Positions 57,607-64,000 of a DNA stretch of 64,000 bases are shown here, piece after piece (position 1 is the stretch's first letter; every line of letters begins with the position of its first letter). Source of the stretch: Paragorgia papillata (lineage: Eukaryota > Cnidaria > Anthozoa > Scleralcyonacea > Coralliidae); NCBI GenBank assembly GCA_035771165.1, contig JAWNZC010000367.1, positions 62,001 to 126,000 of the forward strand, in the 5' to 3' direction. The translations under genes were made by a program, and so were the position numbers. A model generated the notes under the pieces. That model was not told where the DNA came from, did no database searches, and saw only the letters and a list, made by a program, of their open reading frames with translations.

Positions 57607-58049
57607 ATTCCTTTCTTCCGTCCTTCTTTCCTTCCTTCGTTCCTCCCTCCATTCACTCATTCATTTCTCAATTTTTTCTTCATTGTACATTTTTTTGTTT
57701 TCTTGAAGGAAGTTGGAAAAAAAGATTATTTGGTGGAGAGTACAAACGTGACGATGGTGTCACTTAAGTAAGTTTTATCTAGTTTTCTTGTTGTTTTAGT
57801 AGTTAAAACTCTTTCTGTTATGTCAGCCCCTTTGGCTTCTTTGATGCGTCAATTCAAATTCAGATCTTGTGCAGTTAAACTAAGATGAAAAAACTAGAAT
57901 ACTTAAAAGACTATGTTGATTTACGACATTTGCTGGATATTTCACATTTGTTTAAAAAATTTACTGAACTTTGAGTTTGTTGTGTGGTTACTCGCCTGAG
58001 TGGAATGTTGCACAGTCTTTATTAGCACAGTCTAGAACTTAACTATATA

Positions 58050-58400
58050 AGGGAATTTTACTCATTTTTGTGTGAGCAAAATCTACTCATCTTTGAGTTG
58101 GTTGTCCAATTACTCAAAATCTGAGTAAACTTTTAATATTACTCACAATTTTGAGTTGAATACATCTACCTGTGCTCAAAGTAAACATAAACTTGTCTTT
58201 TACTTGCATGGTGAGTAAATTTTACTCAGTTCGGTTGAGTAGAATTTACTCACAATATATTTTTAACTCATACAAGGAGTAATCGTAATTATAGTGACTA
58301 GTGATTGAGTAGAAACTTCTTAACTCACATTTAGAGTAATATATACTCTGTATTATTAGTGCAGCTACGTATTTACTCAAAGTTGAGTAAATTAAGTCCA
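58050..58400. repeat. Array of short palindromic TTTACTCA/TGAGTAAA motifs
   Basis: Some 18-20 irregularly spaced copies of ACTCA or its inverse GAGT within 350 bp, many as TTTACTCANNNTTGAGTAAA-like pairs. Confidence 0.75.
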
Positions 58401-58683
58401 ATTCAAAAATACTTTGCCGTCCGGTATACACCATAACTAAACATGATTCTGCTCGTTAATAGTGGGTCAAAATAACTCCACGATTTGTACGCCAATATAG
58501 AAATCATTTTAGCTTCCTTGATTGAGATAAAATAATCCCAGAACCCGGGCGTAGGGCCGAAGGCCCGGAGTCTGGGAGAGGGTTCTAATCTCGGCATGCG
58601 TGGAGTTCATTTTACACACGTGTAAAAAAAGCGAAGGAGATGTAATATGGTTAATAAATAGTATAATAATAGTTATAAATAAT

Positions 58684-59555
58684 AATGAGCTCGAGTTGTA
58701 TATGAGCTCATAGCTATTAGTTCGTATACAAGGAGAGCGAATGGTGTATAACTGTTTTATTATATAGCCAAGCACTGTACAAGAGACAAAATTACAGCGA
58801 AATGTTTGAAACAACAAACTTCCGGCATAGGCAACTTAATACTTCCGCCATGCGTAATGATGCATTCACAAGTAGAGTTTCTCGCTGAGCTGTTCGGTAA
58901 ACAGCTTCGAAATGTTGCATAAATGATGCTCGAGAGGCAAAAAATGTGTTATGCAGATCAACAAAAAAGATTAAAAGGTACCTTTATGAAGTCAAAAGGT
59001 GGGTCAGTTGTTTATATTAGCGTTGCTGTCGTGAAAAAGGTTTTGATTTCATGCAAAAATGAAACTGAAACACCTTCGGCAGTGAAACTAAATTACTTAG
59101 TTGGTTGTTTTGGAAAAAAAACGTGCTTTTTGCTACTCCAGATGCTTATCTAAATAAAAAAAGTCTCTTTACTGGTGATCTCCTACGAAATGTGTGTTGT
59201 AAGCTTGATTTTAACCGTGAGTTTCTTTGTTTGACAACAAATTATTATCAACCCGTTAATCTAGTTGGGTTTTTGAAGTAAAAAGACGTAATTTTTAGGT
59301 GAACTTTTCTATTTAACATGCTAAATTGTGTATTTGTTAATGTATTTTTACACAATGTTGTTTTTTTATACATTGGTTTGAGGGTGTTGATGTTTTTCTG
59401 TATAAAATTCCGTCAATTTCAACTCTTTTCGGCAGTTTTAAAAAAAACATGCCGCCATCTTGTTTTTCCTCTACTAGCAGGATATGAGCTGATAGCCTAG
59501 TAGTAGGGAACCAATCAGATTACGCAAAACCTCATATCCGATAGCATGCTATATA

Positions 59556-59560
<5 letters not shown>
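58684..59560. mobile_element. ~890-bp interspersed repeat, copy B
   Basis: Same orientation and limits as 49908-50806. It lacks the 25-bp GCGCTTCGC hairpin near its left end, and has small indels. Shared features include CTTCCGGCATAGGCAACT and ACACCTTCGGCAGTGAAACT. Confidence 0.8.
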
Positions 59561-59586
<26 letters not shown>

Positions 59587-59587
59587 G

Positions 59588-59720
59588 TAAGGTTTGAGTA
59601 CTGCCGAAAATATTGAACGTAGTTTCTTTCTGACGAAGGGCGTTTGCTCGAAACGTTAGAAACTACATTTCAATAAGGATTTGTATTTCAACACTGCCTA
59701 CGCAGCACACTACTTTTAAA
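59588..59720. mobile_element. Relative of the 55.5-kb fold-back, diverged
   Basis: AAGGTTTGAGTACTGCCGAA, CTGACGAAGGGCGTTTGCTC and GAAACGTTAGAAACTAC match the 55.6-kb element. TTTCAACACTGCCTACGCAG matches its flank in inverse. Confidence 0.65.
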
Positions 59721-60505
59721 AAAAGTAGTAAAGATTAGTAAATATAATAAAAATAAATTTCTCTTTATAAATACTTAAAAGTAAATTTCTCTTTATAAAT
59801 ACATTCGTGGCAACAATGTCTAAATACAATAGTTGCTATATTGACAAAAGCAACAATTCTCAGTCGTATTATGACAGCTTGTTGATAAATCAACCCTTTT
59901 ATCTCCGAACATTATTGTTCTTTGCATGTCAAAACAGTAATTTTCTCGTAAGTTGGCACCGTAATTAGTTCAGTCATCTTAATCTGTAAAAACGTTGAAC
60001 CCAGCTAGTAAACATATGGATATAGCTTGTGTGCTTTTATATAGCAATATAGTGTCTACAGTACTTCATCACAGCAAGTCTGTAGCTACAAGTTTAATAT
60101 TTTTAATTTGGATAACAGCTTGAGAAATGGGAACCATCTTCTCATCATTGAAGATATAAAAATGTTTTGCTTATATTCAGTTTTTAATTTTCAACTTTTT
60201 CAGATACAAAAAGTTAAACTACTTTAAAGTTAAAGAACTTAACTAAGTTCTGCAATTTAAACAGATATTGCCCACATGTGTTTTTGTCGGTTATTTAATA
60301 AACCTGGGAGAAAATAATCTTACACAACTAATTGGTTGAAGCAGAATATTTGGGGTGTTTAACAATGACTTCTTTATTGGATCACAAAAGGAATTATACA
60401 TGTTGTTGATATCTATATACATTCATTGAATTAAATTCGTTAACTAAATCATAAACAGAAAGTCCAAGAATCGGAATTAGTTTCTTCTTTATATTTTTAA
60501 AATAT

Positions 60506-60736
60506 TTATTTCCCTTTGGGACAAGGATAACTGCTATGCGGCTGGCAAATCATAGGCAGATAGTCTTGGTACTTCTTCATCCTTTGCAAGAAATCCACTG
60601 GCCCAATGACCTGTTCCATCCACCTTCTTCTCAGTTTCAGACTACGGTTTGCTTTCTTCATTATTGGCAAAGCCAAACAAACGCACAGGCCCAGCAACAG
60701 TAAAAGACCAACGCTAGACTTCTTCATGCAAACCAT
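60506..60736 (-). CDS. Small secreted peptide gene, copy 2
   Basis: 76 codons, single exon, start at 60736 (MVCMKKSSVGLLLLLGLCVC). The signal peptide is followed by LPIMKKANRSLKLRRRWMEQ, with a basic RRR that could be a processing site. Then come GPVDFLQRMKKYQDYLP and a two-cysteine tail (ICQPHSSYPCPKGK). Paralogue of 53046-53291 with a stronger dibasic region. 5' TATATTATAG and 3' flanks are shared with the other copies, so the duplicated unit includes regulatory DNA. Confidence 0.75.
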   Translation of the reverse strand: MVCMKKSSVGLLLLLGLCVCLALPIMKKANRSLKLRRRWMEQVIGPVDFLQRMKKYQDYLPMICQPHSSYPCPKGK

Positions 60737-61769
60737 CCTTCGTTGTGTTTTTACACTGGACAGGTCAATACCAAGTTGATAATGTTCACGATTGTTTCAG
60801 ATGCTTGCTATAATATACGCTTATCAATCATTTATTAATGCTTTTAAGTATAGTTTAGTTTAAAATGACAGAATTGCGAACAAGATGGTGAAGTGGCACT
60901 TGGTCGGCATAAAACGATCGTTCGTCGCCTTTGGCTTCATTTCTGACAAATGACGGCAACAAATATGAAATATCCAGCGAATGTCGTAAATCAACGTAGT
61001 TTTTTGAAATATAGGCCTATCTGATTTACGGCTCGAATTTAACTTTACAAGACTTGCAACAACCTACGTTTATAAGAACCAAATCAACCGCTCCCCCCAG
61101 GACGGGCGAAGTTCAAATTATCCACGTGAGCAAATACTCCAAGAATCTTGGAGTATTTAGAAATCACGTGACCAGCCTTTGCCAGGGTCTTCTCCTCTCG
61201 CCATTTTGAAAGCAGAGAAGGCCCTGGGTACGAGGTTGTAATCTTCCAGGTCGTATTATCTTTTATAGTTTTCCAACGAAAATATATTTTCATTCAAATC
61301 AGCTTAAATATATTTTTCCGCCAAAACTTGCTTGTCATTAACAAAGGCGGTAATGTCCTCGCACAGCGCCGAGAAGGCATTGCCGCTCTTTTGGACCTTT
61401 CAGCAACTAATGAACGTGCGCCATTTAGCATAATGTCTTGAAAACAAGTTCAGCAATTTATTATTTGGTACATTCTAATTAGCGGTATTCACGAGCGGCG
61501 CATCTTACAAGAGATCCTCTTGGTTTACCTTATGGCTACTATTTATTACGATACATGGATTTTTCAGTTGAGGGAACTGCGTATTTTGCGAGTATTTTGT
61601 TGTTGCTGCGATATTACAAGTACAATAGATTTAAACCCATGAGAATGTTCCAGAAAAAAAGAAAACAAGCTAAAAACAAGGCGAAAATGTTATGCTTTTT
61701 TTTTCAACAATATTTTAAAGATATAAAAAGTAACGGATAATAAAGTAAACAAAAAACATTTCGGCAAAG

Positions 61770-61774
<5 letters not shown>

Positions 61775-61837
<63 letters not shown>
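61775..61837. repeat. (AT)n microsatellite
   Basis: About 31 AT dinucleotides. Confidence 0.95.
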
Positions 61838-61838
<1 letters not shown>

Positions 61839-61950
61839 TGCGCAATATGTATATGCGGATACTACTGTTTGTTTGGCTTACAAATAATGATTGAACAATG
61901 TAAATTGTTCACTAAAATTACTAAAAATGCTAGGTAGATTAGATAGCCTG

Positions 61951-62240
61951 AGCTGGCTAAAAACTGTCTCTTAACTGTGTCTGACGCCAGATTGTTTTGC
62001 CCTGTCTATAACACAAGACAGTTTTACTCGTCAAAGGGAGAAACATCGGACATCCTAGGCAGCAATGGGTTAACAAGTAATTAATTATTAACTTTCGTGA
62101 TGACAAGTGATTAACGCATCCCTGTCTGAGCCGGCCAAAAACGGCTTCTTTATTGTTGTACTCTATCTAACGTTATATACGATTTTACTCAAAGAGACAA
62201 AGAGAGAGCTCTCAAACATCCTAGGTAGCTAGGTAAAAAG
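61951..62240. repeat. Tandem pair of ~150-180-bp repeat units
   Basis: GCCTGAGCTGGCTAAAAACT...TTTTACTCGTCAAAGGG...AACATCGGACATCCTAGGCA is followed by GTCTGAGCCGGCCAAAAACG...TTTTACTCAAAGAGACA...CAAACATCCTAGGTAGC. The two are diverged. Confidence 0.6.
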
Positions 62241-63780
62241 TTGATAATACAGTTGATTCCCGAAGTGGCACGGAGAAAACAGCCATATCGAGTTTCAAAT
62301 TTCTTCGCCTTAAATTTGGAACTGTTTAGGTTGCCGTAGACCTTCGCAGGCGGAAAGTTTTTATACAAAAAAAAGATTAAGAACAACGAGTAAATAGTGG
62401 CGCAGAAATGTCGATGTTACGTTTTTTAATAGAAATAGAATTTATAGTAAAATTTTCTTTCAAGCGACGATTGCTAGAAACGTATTCTGCGTAAGAAAGA
62501 GGAAGGGGGGGGGGGGGGGGGGGTAAACGTGTTACAACCTAAAGGAGGTTGTTCAATTTCCATCAATTTTTTAGAGACAATGGATAAATAATATCACCTA
62601 CAAAACCATGTCTGGGAATTAGATAATTCCAAAAGCTTTTGCATTGACAGCCATTCCCGTACGTTTACTTCAATGCTGTAACTTTTCACAAGCTTGAATC
62701 GAATATCGAAAACCCCTGCCTCAAGGGATCGAATTTAAAAATAATAAAAACCTCTTTGAGTTAAAGCTTCTGAGAGGCGATCACGACATCTGTCTAGAAG
62801 GCTTGTCGTAACATTGCTGATTTATGAAAACTAAAAATCATGAGCATATATTCTTGTCGCAATGTTATATACGCTGCAATATGATATGGGGATTAAGAAA
62901 TTTGCGACGTAACACGAACGCGCTAGGTATTTTAGACTGGAGGCACTCTTGAAGGTATAACGGTATATTAACCTTAAAGAGACAGTGTCGGGGTGCTGAT
63001 TTGCTGAAGTGTATATGCATATACATGGAGGACTTTTACATCATAACCTAGCTAAATACATAGATGATTTTATTCAAATCCCCACTCTTTGTGAAAAGTC
63101 CACAGAGTTACGAGTTGAAACGTTTAAAAAATGATATTATTGCAACCGCGATTAAGCTTTTACTTCCAAATTTGTGACATGAAGATATGGAAGACAAGAA
63201 ATAAATGGAAGCTTATATACCTACTTGGAAAACGTCTGTTTTTACGTTCGTTAATGGGATTAAAAGGAAAGACCTGCATGTTTTTGAAATGGCGCTGAAA
63301 GTGTTTGTTGCAGTTACTTTAGAATTCTAATTGCGGTGCTTTGACGAGTTAGCTCATGCCTGTTATGGTTCGTCCGTTTCGACCGTTTTGTTCGTTTGCT
63401 AGTCGATCGTTCGTTTGTGTGGAATCAATAGACAAACAATTTTGACGCCAAACAACCGCCTTTATAGCACTGGGTCTGTTTAGTCTTAAGTTTTTGCAAG
63501 TGAAACAGATGTTGGAATGCAGTAGTGTTTTACTGGGTTATTTAATGAACCAGTGGGAAATAATCTTATAGTTATAAAAGACTAATTGCTCGACCTGTGT
63601 CAAATGTATATAAAGACTATTCGAGTGTTTAATAACAAAAATTCGTTTATTGGATCACAAAGAGAATTATACATGTTTAAATCTATGGACATCTATATAT
63701 ACATTTACTGAATTAAATTCGTTAACTAGGTCATCAACCGAATTAGTCCAAAAGTCGGAATTAAGAGTTTTTCTTTATAA
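62240..63780. other. Intergenic stretch upstream of copy 3 flank
   Basis: No gene seen. It has a poly-G run of about 19 at 62505-62523. From about 63535 the sequence matches the 3' flank of peptide copy 2 (60300-60500), including GGATCACAAA and AATTAAATTCGTTAACTA. Confidence 0.4.
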
Positions 63781-63790
63781 TTTTTGAAGA

Positions 63791-63945
63791 CTTCTTTTTC
63801 CGTTTTGGCAAGGATAATCTTTAATCGTGCGGCTGGCAATTCGGCTGAGGTAGATAGTCTTGGTACTTCTTGATCTCATTCAAGAATTCCACTGGCTCAA
63901 TGTTTTCGAAGAAAGCGGTAATCTTGCAAGGATATGATAATTTTG
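63791..63945 (-). pseudogene. Small secreted peptide gene, copy 3, broken
   Basis: Encodes ENIEPVEFLNEIKKYQDYLP then NCQPHD, closely matching copy 2, but a TAA at 63821-63823 stops it. The remaining DYPCQNGKR lies in another frame, so one indel broke it. The expected signal peptide is absent upstream and an in-frame TAA precedes it. The 3' flank (GGATCACAAAGAGAATTATA, AATTAAATTCGTTAACTA) matches copy 2. Confidence 0.7.
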
Positions 63946-64000
63946 AAACAGGTGCTGATTAGTCACACCACGAGTGTCTTGTATTAGGGCATTCAAACTA

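Noticed and set aside
57256..57767. 139- and 106-codon frames rich in Cys-Leu-Phe-Val and Ser-Phe-Ile-His
   Set aside because: Translations of the (GTTT)n/(ATTC)n array.

Overview
The window is AT-rich metazoan genomic DNA: multi-exon genes with GT-AG introns, microsatellites and dense eukaryotic transposons, with no operons and no bacterial or viral backbone. The mix of Penelope-like elements (PLEs), CR1/L2-type and restriction-like-endonuclease LINEs, a Crypton-type recombinase, many fold-back MITEs and a DEG/ENaC channel gene fits a marine invertebrate, most likely a cnidarian. That assignment is inference from gene content only.

The only clearly intact host gene is a DEG/ENaC/ASIC-family ion-channel gene on the minus strand. 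I joined six coding exons by hand: 31336-31040, 27144-26777, 23668-23538, 15618-15455, 12282-12163 and 8786-8684. All have splice signals and matching phases and give 394 codons without a stop. The last part (rest of the cysteine-rich domain and TM2) was not found and probably lies left of the window. A second host locus is a small family of secreted-peptide genes at the right end, minus strand: 53.05-53.29 kb, 60.51-60.74 kb, and a broken third copy at the right edge.

Most of the rest is mobile DNA. Region 0-8.7 kb holds nested fold-back elements, a 5S-derived SINE fragment, a hammerhead ribozyme, paired MITEs and a tRNA-like SINE inside terminal inverted repeats. Region 8.7-31.3 kb is the channel gene, whose introns carry MITEs, a 1,023-bp MULE-like element with a 9-bp target duplication, a 4.5-kb inverted pair of PLEs, a smaller ribozyme-bearing inverted pair, and two LINE tails nested in a MITE. 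Region 32-41 kb holds a third PLE-derived inverted structure around a decayed GIY-YIG domain, a Crypton-like tyrosine-recombinase gene flanked by strong palindromes, and a 3,023-bp transposon with two divergent genes (SAP-like; SAM-like plus coiled coil) and no recognisable transposase. Region 43-52 kb holds a minisatellite, a CR1/L2-like LINE, locally repeated modules, and a broken RecQ-like helicase between ~105-bp inverted repeats. Region 52-64 kb holds the peptide genes, further MITEs, a second copy of an ~890-bp repeat and long tetranucleotide arrays.

The recurring theme is inverted pairing of retroelement 3' ends that carry hammerhead-ribozyme cores. Three such structures occur within 17 kb, two of them in introns of the channel gene.
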